From Gammaproteobacteria bacterium (GTDB lineage: Bacteria > Pseudomonadota > Gammaproteobacteria > Tenderiales > Tenderiaceae): 7,764 nucleotides of DNA. The notes beneath the pieces were generated by a model. It was not told the DNA's origin. It did not search any database and was given only the letters and a program-made list of their open reading frames with translations. Numbering within the stretch: the stretch's first letter is position 1; each line of letters starts with the position of its first letter. Location: contig JALTMR010000069.1 of the NCBI GenBank assembly GCA_027001525.1, positions 1-7,764 on the forward strand, in the 5' to 3' direction. The translations under genes and the position numbers were made by a program. Shown here one piece after another: positions 1 to 6,756 of this stretch.

Positions 1-2
1 GC

Positions 3-767
3 AATAATCTTACCCAGGCTCTGCCTATTCTTGAGCGCTATGGTGTACCTGCAACATTCTACGTTTCAACGGGGCATATTGAACAGCGAAAGCCCTTTTG
101 GTTTGATCGTCTGGACTATGCGATTGCGCACCTACCTCCCGGAGAACACGAGGCATGTATTGCCGGGGAACCTATAACAATCGTGTCGGATACCAGGGAA
201 AGTATGAAGTCGACCTATGCTGCGTTGCGACAAAAAACCAAAGGTTCCGTTCGAGATGATAGTGAAATGAATGAAGAGGTTGCCAGTACTGCGGAGAAGT
301 TTGAAAAAATTTCAGGCAAGAAAATAATGGATGTCTTCGAGAGTGATGAATGGTCCGCTGTCCTGACCTGGGATGGTGTGCGTGAGGCTCATGCCAGAGG
401 GGTCACTATCGGCAGCCATACGGTGAATCACGTTCGAATCGGAGCGGTAGATGAAGATGAGGCCAGGAAAGAGTTGCTTGAGTCGAAGCAGATGATAGAG
501 ACCCAGACCGGGGTGGAGTGTTTGCATTTTTGTTACCCAAATGGGAGCTGCGAGGGGCGATCCCCGTCTCTGGTCAAGGAGGCCGGATTTAAATCGGCCG
601 TCATTGAGCAGGAAGGCTCCAACACTATTGGTAGCGATCCAATGTTGCTAAACAGGATTGCTTTTCCCATGAGCGAGACAGAGACGGATGTGGAGCTGCT
701 CGCTCATGTCAGTGGCTTGGCTCAAGCTGTATATACGCTAAAGGAGCGAGTGAGGCGCCTGCGCTAG
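3..767 (+). CDS. Polysaccharide deacetylase (NodB homology domain), 5' end outside the window
   Basis: The reading frame is open from the first bases, so this is the C-terminal 254 codons of a longer protein. A GTG at 183 could be read as a start but lies inside the domain. The visible part begins with an NNLTQALPILERYGVPATFYVSTG-like stretch, which in this family directly follows the TFDD catalytic motif; that motif is therefore just off the edge. The metal-binding second motif S-H-T-V-N-H is at 414-431 (the two His codons at 417 and 429), and the third motif, F-C-Y-P-N-G, is at 528-545. The family removes N- or O-acetyl groups from glycans. The closest style is the deacetylases of exopolysaccharide loci, which carry an FWFDRL insertion like the one seen here. 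The substrate cannot be told. No signal peptide can be judged because the N terminus is missing. The glycosyltransferase follows after 44 nt on the same strand, so co-transcription is likely. Confidence 0.9.
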   Translation, partial: NNLTQALPILERYGVPATFYVSTGHIEQRKPFWFDRLDYAIAHLPPGEHEACIAGEPITIVSDTRESMKSTYAALRQKTKGSVRDDSEMNEEVASTAEKFEKISGKKIMDVFESDEWSAVLTWDGVREAHARGVTIGSHTVNHVRIGAVDEDEARKELLESKQMIETQTGVECLHFCYPNGSCEGRSPSLVKEAGFKSAVIEQEGSNTIGSDPMLLNRIAFPMSETETDVELLAHVSGLAQAVYTLKERVRRLR

Positions 768-811
768 GCCTGCCTGGTGATTGAGTAGTTGCGTTTAAAT
801 TGCGAACACCC

Positions 812-1948
812 ATGAATAAAATAAAAATTTGTTTTGTTGCTCACTTTGCCTATGGTGCGATGAGCGGAGAGAGTGCTGGACACATTGGTGGTGTTGAGCG
901 CCAGATCAGTATGATGGCTCGTTGGTTTGCCGCCCGGGGACATGACGTATCACTGCTTGTTTGGGATGAGGGGCAGGCGCCCGAAGAAGTGATTGATGGC
1001 GTACGTGTGATCAAAATGTGCCAGCAGAGTGAAGGAACGCCTGGTCTGCGCTTTTTTTACCCTCGTTGGAGTAGCCTTGTTCGTGCAATGCGGGAGGCCG
1101 ATGCGGATCTGTATTACCAGAATTGTGGCGAATATGTGACGGGTCAAGTTGCATTGTGGTGCAATCGTAATAACAAGCGTTTTATATACTCTGTTGCAAG
1201 TGACCCGGATTGCGATCCCAAGCTTCCCGCGATGAATACCCTCAGGGAGCGTGTCTTGTATAAATACGGTATTCGCCATGCGGACAGGATTATCGTGCAG
1301 ACCGGCAAGCAACAGAAGTTGATGGCTGATGGCTTTGGTTTGTCTTCCACTCTTTTTCCGATGCCCTGCCAAATGCCAGCGAGGCAAGCGTTGCCTTATG
1401 CTCAGGGAAAAAGTGGGTTTCGGGTGATTTGGGTGGGCAGAATAGCAAAAGTGAAGCGTTTGGAGCTTCTGCTGGAGGTGGCGAAGCAGTTGCCGCACAT
1501 CGTCTTTGATGTGGTCGGCGGTGGTGATGATGATGATGTCTATGTCGATGGTGTTTTGTCTACAGCGAAGGTGCTCGATAATGTCTTTCTGCATGGGAAG
1601 CAGCCCGGCGAGAAAGTCGTGGAGCTGTATGGTCAGGCGGCAATGCTTTGTTGCACTTCGTTATATGAAGGCTTTCCCAATACATTTCTTGAAGCATGGA
1701 GCCGTGGGCTGCCTATTGTGTCCACAGTAGACCCGGATGGTTTGCTGGAGAGTCGGAAGTTGGGCATCTGGGCACAGGATGACCGTGCTATCGTTTCCGC
1801 TATTGAGCGGCTGGCAAATGATTTCGATATGTGGGTGAAAATGTCACAAACTGCAATAACCTATTTTGACGAGCTGCACGCTGCCGATGCCGTGATGCCC
1901 AAGTTTGAAGCGCTCTTCCTTGAGGCGCTTGGCCAGCGCCCGGTATAG
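812..1948 (+). CDS. Glycosyltransferase family 4 (GT-B fold)
   Basis: A cytoplasmic or membrane-associated retaining glycosyltransferase of 378 residues, the usual GT4 length. The N-terminal Rossmann half opens with a hydrophobic strand (KICFVAHFAYG) and the glycine-rich GGVERQ acceptor-side motif at residues 26-31. The C-terminal nucleotide-sugar half begins around residue 205 with VGRIAKVKR (Arg210, Lys215 as the usual phosphate-contacting pair). It contains the E-x7-E signature E-G-F-P-N-T-F-L-E with Glu286 and Glu294. A TTG at 800 is in frame and four codons upstream, but the ATG at 812 gives the canonical beta-strand start. Neither has a clear Shine-Dalgarno sequence. The loop after the VVGGG turn carries four Asp encoded by a perfect (GAT)4 run at 1526-1537. 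The role is presumably addition of one sugar to a lipid-linked repeat unit; donor and linkage are not predictable. It lies downstream of the deacetylase and converges on the flippase gene. Confidence 0.93.
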   Translation: MNKIKICFVAHFAYGAMSGESAGHIGGVERQISMMARWFAARGHDVSLLVWDEGQAPEEVIDGVRVIKMCQQSEGTPGLRFFYPRWSSLVRAMREADADLYYQNCGEYVTGQVALWCNRNNKRFIYSVASDPDCDPKLPAMNTLRERVLYKYGIRHADRIIVQTGKQQKLMADGFGLSSTLFPMPCQMPARQALPYAQGKSGFRVIWVGRIAKVKRLELLLEVAKQLPHIVFDVVGGGDDDDVYVDGVLSTAKVLDNVFLHGKQPGEKVVELYGQAAMLCCTSLYEGFPNTFLEAWSRGLPIVSTVDPDGLLESRKLGIWAQDDRAIVSAIERLANDFDMWVKMSQTAITYFDELHAADAVMPKFEALFLEALGQRPV

Positions 1949-1964
1949 CCGTTTTTACCCGGGC
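1938..1964. terminator. Weak inverted repeat at the convergent gene junction
   Basis: The arms GCCCGG-TA and TA-CCCGGGC pair with one bulged base around a loop of about 10 nt that contains a T5 run. The structure overlaps the stop codon of the glycosyltransferase and lies just beyond the stop of the flippase on the other strand, where a bidirectional terminator would be expected. No U-tract follows the stem on either strand, so an intrinsic terminator is only a possibility. Confidence 0.25.
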
Positions 1965-1976
1965 ACTGCCATGGTG

Positions 1977-3524
1977 TTACCTCGAAAATTTCTTCCTGAT
2001 TTTCTCTTTTAAGTGCGTTGGTAGGACGTATCTCCAGTACAAAACCGTGATGGCGATGCTTCCCGATATGGCACCTGCAAGCAGGGCCATGCCGGGGCGG
2101 TCACTAAATACCAGTTTGCTTGTGTACAGGCAGCCCACGTAGGGTATGCACATAAGTATTGGGCGTTTAATGGTTTGCCAGTAATACGATGGCAAGGATA
2201 TTTTCAGCTTTCTACATGCAAACCAGGGCATGTATATTCCATCGACAATAGTGAGGGGAATGGCAATTGCGAAGGCAACGCCTATCAATCCCATGCCTGA
2301 AAACTCTAACGACAGAACGACGAGCAGAACAATCGTTGCAGCGGCAATGAATTTTGCGATTGCGGGTCGGCCGTGGGTGTTCAATCCCATTAGAAAGCTA
2401 AAGACAGGTGTGTGAACTATCGTAGCGAGCTGGCCTAATGCTAACACGGCGGGTAATGTTCCTGAGGCGTACTCCGGTCCCATCCATAGGTGCAGAAGTT
2501 CTTCTCCCAGTATAGCCAGCCCGAGCACCATAGGGAGTGTTATGTAAAATGCCGATTGAGTGACCTGTAAAAATAATTCTCTTAGTTCGCTATCACTGCT
2601 TTTGGACTGCATTGAGCTGGTGACAGGGGTCAATACAAAGGCAAATTTTCCAAGTAGATTGTTGACGTGCTGCACCAGTGCCATCGGCCTGGCGAAAATG
2701 GCCAGCATGGCGGGGCCAAGGTAGGCAATGATCATCACGTTGGTAGTTTGTAGCATCAGTAGTTTTGATATCGATGGTAGAAGCATCTTCCCGCCGAAAT
2801 AAATTTGTTCTTTGATGACGGAGAGCCTGATGTTACGTAGTCGGAACTGAAGTGAGGGGGCCACTCTAAAGCCGATGATCATTCTGGTGAGTTCTGTTGT
2901 GAGGGTTCCCAGGAAGCTGGTGAGTGCCAGTTCAATTAGTCCGCCCCCCATCAGCAGGACGGTTACCATCGCGGTAGCTGTAAGGGCGTAGATTCCTGTG
3001 TTGATGCCGTTGTGAATGTCCCAGCGATGATGCCCGGTAATCACACCGACAAAAACATTGAAAAACATCTGGACTGCCAGGCCAGAGCCCACAAAGAAGA
3101 TAACCCACTGGGCCTCGTGAGTGAGTTCCCCGAGCTTGTCGCCGATAAGGCCTGGCAAGAACCACGCCGTGGTGCAGGTTGCGATAATGACCAGCAGGCC
3201 CGCAATCGTCTGGACGCATGCGGCACTCGATACCGTGTCATTGATCCCTTGTGCATTGTCTTCCGCTCTGTACTTTGCAACATAGCGGTTTACGGAGGCG
3301 CCCACGCCGCCTTGTAAAATTCCGAAGTAGCTGATGATTGACCATGCAATGTCCCACACACCCAGTGCTTCGACGCCGAGTTCGTCACTGAGAACCCTTG
3401 GCAGAATAAAGCCCGCGATAATGTAAACAAGTTGCCCTGCCCAGCTTACGATGACGTTGCGGGCGATGCTTTTTCGCCCCGTAATATCGGCCGATGGCGC
3501 GCTGTTATTGTTGTTATTGCTCAT
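1977..3524 (-). CDS. Polysaccharide flippase, Wzx/RfbX-like (MATE/MOP superfamily)
   Basis: An inner-membrane protein of 515 residues, normal length for the oligosaccharide flippase family, which moves undecaprenyl-linked repeat units to the periplasmic face. After a polar N terminus with five consecutive Asn, hydrophobic segments run almost to the end; I count roughly 12-14. Family-like features are the first helix with conserved LGVEALGVWDI just after it (about residues 49-59) and the GVGASVNRYVAKYRA cytoplasmic segment at about residues 73-87. A basic KEKIRKKFSR tail is typical of a cytosolic C terminus. The ATG at 3524 lies 12 nt after the methyltransferase stop, with no good Shine-Dalgarno sequence, which suggests translation coupled to that gene. 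Its presence argues for a Wzx/Wzy-type rather than an ABC-transporter-type pathway. A lipid II-type flippase is less likely given the neighbours. The exact substrate is unknown. Confidence 0.88.
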   Translation of the reverse strand: MSNNNNNSAPSADITGRKSIARNVIVSWAGQLVYIIAGFILPRVLSDELGVEALGVWDIAWSIISYFGILQGGVGASVNRYVAKYRAEDNAQGINDTVSSAACVQTIAGLLVIIATCTTAWFLPGLIGDKLGELTHEAQWVIFFVGSGLAVQMFFNVFVGVITGHHRWDIHNGINTGIYALTATAMVTVLLMGGGLIELALTSFLGTLTTELTRMIIGFRVAPSLQFRLRNIRLSVIKEQIYFGGKMLLPSISKLLMLQTTNVMIIAYLGPAMLAIFARPMALVQHVNNLLGKFAFVLTPVTSSMQSKSSDSELRELFLQVTQSAFYITLPMVLGLAILGEELLHLWMGPEYASGTLPAVLALGQLATIVHTPVFSFLMGLNTHGRPAIAKFIAAATIVLLVVLSLEFSGMGLIGVAFAIAIPLTIVDGIYMPWFACRKLKISLPSYYWQTIKRPILMCIPYVGCLYTSKLVFSDRPGMALLAGAISGSIAITVLYWRYVLPTHLKEKIRKKFSR

Positions 3525-3536
3525 CGTTTGATTTGA

Positions 3537-4286
3537 TTACCGGATTTTTTTACAGATTGCCATCATCATATGCGGTCCGTAGAGATTGTAGATTTTGGTC
3601 ATCGAACTCTCGATAACTGATGGGTTCTCTTTGTAGCCGTAACCTCGCATTTCAATGAGTTCAAAGCCGGCCTTGGCAAGGATTTTTCGATAGGTAGCTG
3701 GAGACCAAACGTACTGGTAGAATTCGAAGGGTTCGGTTTTGTTCCACAGTTTTCGTAGTATTTTCGTTCTTTTGAGTTGGTCCCTGGCCACCAGGAGAGG
3801 AAGCCCCAGCTGGCGCTTGATGTTGAGGCAGGGAACCGAGCACATGAGGTACCCGTCAGACTTCAATGTTCTGTGAAATTCTTTGAGCGCTTTGTCTGGC
3901 CCGGCCTTGTCGTGTTCAATTGCACCCAGAGACAAAATGTAGTCCATGGAGTTGTCTGATACCGCCAGCTGGCGGAAGTCTGAGCGCATGAGCTTTAGGT
4001 TAGGTTCATCCTTGAGTCCAATAAGAAGGCCTGTCGGTGCGAAATCTACGCCGATGGCGTCAAAGCCCAGTTTGTCGAAGTGCTTGACCCAGTTAGGGAC
4101 GCCGCAACCTGCCTCGAGCAACGTGCCAGGAGTTTGTACGATATCTTTTATTGTTTCCCAAACGGGTGTGTCGAACTGGTGCTCTGTCAGCCCTTTTCTG
4201 GCCTTCCAGTGATCTGACCACCAGTTTTCGATGGTGTCTGAAGAGCTGTCCATAGTGGGGTGATAATCGTACTGGCTATATCTCAC
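3537..4286 (-). CDS. Class I SAM-dependent methyltransferase (Methyltransf_11-like)
   Basis: A soluble protein of 250 codons including stop, with the Rossmann methyltransferase order. Motif I is L-L-E-A-G-C-G at residues 56-62, though followed by VPNW rather than a third Gly. The acidic end of strand 2 is GVDFAPTG (residues 79-86). An RSDFRQLAV stretch (101-109) precedes the DYILSLGAIEH strand-4 motif (115-125), and the LKSDGYLMCSVP post-motif is at 141-152. The start is GTG at 4286. It is preferred over a Met codon 12 in because a good Shine-Dalgarno (GAGAGGAA on the minus strand) lies about 5 nt upstream of the GTG and none precedes the Met. In such loci these enzymes O- or N-methylate a sugar or cap the chain end; the acceptor here is not predictable. 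It is the first gene of a two-gene minus-strand unit with the flippase. Confidence 0.88.
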   Translation of the reverse strand: MRYSQYDYHPTMDSSSDTIENWWSDHWKARKGLTEHQFDTPVWETIKDIVQTPGTLLEAGCGVPNWVKHFDKLGFDAIGVDFAPTGLLIGLKDEPNLKLMRSDFRQLAVSDNSMDYILSLGAIEHDKAGPDKALKEFHRTLKSDGYLMCSVPCLNIKRQLGLPLLVARDQLKRTKILRKLWNKTEPFEFYQYVWSPATYRKILAKAGFELIEMRGYGYKENPSVIESSMTKIYNLYGPHMMMAICKKIR

Positions 4287-4606
4287 GGTGTTCCTCTCAA
4301 AAGTGTGCTGATTAAGGATGAAAAGTAGGGTGCTTCACGCGATCTAAGGCCTTTGTCATCCGTTCCAAAGGAAATAAATATTTGATTATCGCGCTGACGT
4401 CCTGAATCGTTTCAGAATTGGCCTCTCCCATAGGAGATGTTTATACACAACGTCCAGCGCGCTCAGGCGCGTTTCTCCGTATAACGGTGTCTGGTGCCAG
4501 CAAGCAGCAATTGCGTGGGCTACGTTTTCAGTGCGAGAGGTGGCCCCATTTTTGTTATTACCTGCTTGTTCGGGCGAGAAAATATACCATCGTGAACCGA
4601 GAGGTG

Positions 4607-4612
4607 ATTATA
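4607..4612 (-). promoter_or_regulatory. Possible -10 box for the methyltransferase-flippase unit
   Basis: The minus strand reads TATAAT exactly here, about 320 nt upstream of the methyltransferase GTG. The best -35-like hexamer (TTAACA, minus strand, 4633-4638) is 20 nt away, which is too far for a standard sigma-70 promoter. This is therefore only a candidate. Confidence 0.15.
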
Positions 4613-4800
4613 CAACCCCTTGGCACGAGGTATGTTAAGTGTTTTTTATTCTAAAAGCCAAGCGGGTTAAGGTTGATTGTCTTTATGTTTGATCGCTCCC
4701 GTGTATAGAGCGAGTTCAGAGAAGAGCTGACTGAAATGGTCTGAAATTGATGGTGTTGGGTGTCCGGGGGAGTTCAATTTCTACGGATTGCTGAGTGACT

Positions 4801-4927
4801 GGTATTCATGCGGGCCCATTGTGTGCAAAAATACCGTAAACTTTATGCGCTATTCGTTCGCATAATCGCCTCGTTTAAGTTCTTTCCTGCTCGAAAGCCC
4901 CAACCATAATAGGTACACAGTGCCCGC
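4801..4927 (+). repeat. Duplicated leader, copy 1 (upstream of first Wzy_C gene)
   Basis: This leader aligns with 6637-6756. Shared blocks are GGTATTCATG (4801-4810 and 6637-6646), CTTTATGCG-y-TATT (4841-4854 and 6676-6689) and TCGCCTCGTTTAAG (4866-4879 and 6701-6714). The last two blocks keep exactly the same 25-nt spacing in both copies. Between the blocks the sequence has diverged heavily, and about 6 nt of length change occur before the start codon. A CATAAT at 4861-4866 or 4905-4910 could be a -10 box, but the first is not conserved in copy 2. No strong Shine-Dalgarno precedes the ATG; an ATAGGT is about 14 nt away. Confidence 0.7.
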
Positions 4928-5935
4928 ATGATCCGTTTGTCCCTGCTAACGCTCTTTTTAGGCTATGTCTCTCTCTACGCATTTAAAGACTGGTTTAAGT
5001 CTCTCTGTGGCTTGATCCTCATCATCGGGTTTCTCGAGCATCCCGATATGCCAAAAAGCATTGGCGGGATTCAGGGCCTGAACCCGTGGAATATCGTTTT
5101 GCTGTTTGTGCTAATCGGGTGGTACCGGGCCAAGGAAAGGGAAGGGCTGTCCTGGGATCTTCCGAAATATATAAATTTTCTCCTGATCATCTACTTGATC
5201 GTCATTGTTTTCAGTTTTTTACATATGTTGCGCGATCAGTCCGGCATATACGCTTGGTACGCCTACAAAAAGACGGTGCCGCCTTCGACAGTTTCCCTCA
5301 TCAGTGAATACATTGTTAATGCGTTTAAGTGGCTGATTCCCGCCGCGCTTCTCTATCACGGCTGCAACAGCAGGGAGCGGCTGGTGTGGGCAACCGCTGC
5401 GCTGCTCGGAATATATATATTGCTGGCGATTCAGGTCATTAAATGGATGCCCTTGAGCACAATTACCAGTGGGGGAGAGCTCTCTGAGCGAAGTCTGAAG
5501 ATCCTGATGAACGAGGTTGGGTTTCACCGGGTAAACCTGTCCATGATGTTGGCTGGTGCAGCCTGGGGTGTGTTTTCTGCGCGAGTATTCGTCAAGAGCA
5601 AGTATGTGAAATGGGTGATTTTGCTCAGTGGCATGGTGTTTATGGGGCAAGCGCTGACGGGTGGGCGCACCGGATATGTGACCTGGGCCGTCGTTGGTTT
5701 TGTACTGGCAACATTCAAGTGGAGGAAATATTTAGTCCTGGCTCCAATTTTTGTGGCATTGGTTCTCATGGCCATGCCCAGTGCGGTTGACAGGCTGACC
5801 CAGGGGTTTGGCGAGGATAGCTTTGAGGACAACTCGCTGTTGTTGGAATCCGAATATTACGAGGAGCCAGAGGGGGGGATCAGTCTCTATACCGTGACGT
5901 CCGGGCGAAATATCGCCTGGCCTTTTGTGCTGGCC
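4928..5935 (+). repeat. Tandem coding duplication, unit 1 (as far as it can be compared)
   Basis: Aligns base for base, with no insertion or deletion, to 6757-7764 at an offset of 1829. By hand I count about 28 amino-acid differences in 336 codons. Identity is patchy: 47 identical bases at 5045-5091 and about 5 differences in 162 nt at 5581-5742, but 10 in 60 at 5521-5580. The true repeat is longer and ends beyond the window. Confidence 0.95.
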
Positions 5936-6418
5936 AAAATTGAGGAGGCCCCCTGGCTAGGGTATGGGCGTTTAGCGATGGTAAATACGGGGTTGACTGA
6001 GTATTTGTGGACCACCATGAGAGAGAGCTTTCCTCACCCGCATAACGTCTATTTGGAAATTATTTTTGAGGCGGGGCTGCTGGGGGCCATTCCCATTATT
6101 TTGCTTTTTTTGATATTTATCAGGCGGTCGCTCTCCTTGTTTCAGGAAAAGCACTGTGTCGCTTGCATTGGGGCCGGGGGGGTGGCCTTCTCCCTGGTCG
6201 GCGCATTTTTGTTTGCGGGTATTGGCAGCCAGACTTTTTATCCGCGGGAAGGGGCTGTTGGCATGTGGTGTGCTATTGCCCTGATGATGCGGGTATATCA
6301 GCAGCGGGAGTATTTAATTAAAACAGGGCAGTGGCGCAGTGAAGACGGTGACGAGTTGCTGTGGAAGAAGCGCGAGCCCGAGCCAAAGCGGCGCTTTGGA
6401 AAGCGCAGACTAACCTAG
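4928..6418 (+). CDS. O-antigen ligase/polymerase family protein (Wzy_C), copy 1
   Basis: A polytopic inner-membrane protein of 496 residues that would act on undecaprenyl-linked glycans at the periplasmic face, as a ligase (WaaL-like) or polymerase (Wzy-like). I count about 12 hydrophobic segments, for example near residues 83-99, 153-172, 226-243 and 266-284. The family landmarks are G-G-R-T-G-Y (Arg247) and a large loop from about 285 to 371 that holds T-S-G-R (Arg327). H-N-V-Y-L-E-I-I-F-E-A-G-L-L-G begins at His372 and fits the H[NSQ]-x9-G-x-x-G pattern described for WaaL ligases. The loop has an unusually acidic run at 296-315. The C terminus is basic (KKREPEPKRRFGKRR), consistent with a cytosolic tail. 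The ATG at 4928 is the only possible upstream start, because an in-frame TAG lies at 4910. It is the tandem paralogue of the gene starting at 6757. Ligase versus polymerase cannot be decided from sequence. Confidence 0.9.
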   Translation: MIRLSLLTLFLGYVSLYAFKDWFKSLCGLILIIGFLEHPDMPKSIGGIQGLNPWNIVLLFVLIGWYRAKEREGLSWDLPKYINFLLIIYLIVIVFSFLHMLRDQSGIYAWYAYKKTVPPSTVSLISEYIVNAFKWLIPAALLYHGCNSRERLVWATAALLGIYILLAIQVIKWMPLSTITSGGELSERSLKILMNEVGFHRVNLSMMLAGAAWGVFSARVFVKSKYVKWVILLSGMVFMGQALTGGRTGYVTWAVVGFVLATFKWRKYLVLAPIFVALVLMAMPSAVDRLTQGFGEDSFEDNSLLLESEYYEEPEGGISLYTVTSGRNIAWPFVLAKIEEAPWLGYGRLAMVNTGLTEYLWTTMRESFPHPHNVYLEIIFEAGLLGAIPIILLFLIFIRRSLSLFQEKHCVACIGAGGVAFSLVGAFLFAGIGSQTFYPREGAVGMWCAIALMMRVYQQREYLIKTGQWRSEDGDELLWKKREPEPKRRFGKRRLT

Positions 6419-6756
6419 TTGTCGCGACGGCATCAGGACGTTGGTTGTGATGGCTGGGTGTCGTCAGGCCTGGACAGGAAAGGCGCTGCGTCAGGTACCC
6501 CCGATATCTGGTTATTTTCTGTCGCGATGAGATTCTGGGCCGGGATGTGTGTCGCCTGAAGGATCTCGCGGTGTTTTATATGGTATTTGAGTGGAATAGT
6601 CGGGAAATGGTGGTTTTTTGTGCCTGGGTGCGTGATGGTATTCATGGGGGCCTAAGTGTGTGAGAATGCTGCGGGCTTTATGCGTTATTTATTTGTGTAG
6701 TCGCCTCGTTTAAGATCTTTTCAACTCAAAAGCTATAGGTATTATACAGCGTCCAC
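6419..6756. other. Intergenic region between the two Wzy_C copies (338 bp)
   Basis: No gene is supported. A 70-codon minus-strand frame (6645-6433) has no Shine-Dalgarno or recognisable family. An 8-bp palindrome GTCGCGAC follows the copy 1 stop at 6421-6428. The first half shows no clear likeness to the region upstream of copy 1, whereas the part from about 6637 is the duplicated leader. With no convincing terminator here, the two ligase genes may be co-transcribed, or copy 2 may use its own leader promoter. Confidence 0.6.
6637..6756 (+). repeat. Duplicated leader, copy 2 (upstream of second Wzy_C gene)
   Basis: The counterpart of 4801-4927, sharing the same three blocks in the same order. 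The start codon is 56 nt from the TCGCCTCGTTTAAG block instead of 62. A TATTAT lies shortly before the start and could act as a -10 box, near where copy 1 has CATAAT. No strong Shine-Dalgarno is present; the nearest AGG is about 17 nt from the ATG. Confidence 0.7.

Larger units (their letters stand above)
4287..4927. other. Gene-poor divergent intergenic region of about 640 bp
   Basis: This stretch separates the minus-strand methyltransferase-flippase unit from the plus-strand ligase pair and should hold promoters for both. I see no convincing gene. The longest open frame (4418-4654, plus, TTG start, 78 codons) has no Shine-Dalgarno and no recognisable family. The last part, from about 4801, is homologous to the leader of the second ligase copy. 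A short CGCGC-TCAG-GCGCG hairpin lies at 4458-4471. The ops/JUMPstart element common upstream of enterobacterial polysaccharide operons was not seen. The rest is unexplained. Confidence 0.6.

Noticed and set aside
183..767. GTG at 183 as the start of the deacetylase
   Set aside because: The frame is open upstream to the window edge and the upstream residues match the deacetylase domain, so the true start lies outside the window.
950..1594. Long antisense frame opposite the glycosyltransferase
   Set aside because: The sense strand encodes an unmistakable GT4 protein with its motifs; the antisense product has no recognisable domain.
3507..3521. AAC/AAT repeat coding for five Asn at the flippase N terminus as a phase-variation tract
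   Set aside because: Mixed codons and a trinucleotide period, so slippage would not shift the frame; more likely a simple low-complexity N terminus.
4418..4654. Plus-strand frame of 78 codons in the intergenic region
   Set aside because: TTG start, no Shine-Dalgarno, no hydrophobic or domain pattern, and not recognised; more likely chance.
4287..4927. JUMPstart/ops element for RfaH-dependent antitermination
   Set aside because: The GGCGGTAGYG core was not found on either strand by eye.
5219..5650. Antisense open frame that also appears, shorter, opposite copy 2 (7048-7356)
   Set aside because: Its presence in both copies follows from the duplicated coding sequence beneath it; codon positions and protein features fit the sense frame.
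6391..6406. Perfect inverted repeat GCGCTTT-GG-AAAGCGC as a terminator for copy 1
   Set aside because: It lies inside the last codons (the RRFGKRR tail), has a tight loop and is not followed by a T-tract.
6433..6645. Minus-strand frame of 70 codons between the two ligase genes
   Set aside because: No Shine-Dalgarno before its ATG, no recognisable family, and it partly overlaps the duplicated leader.
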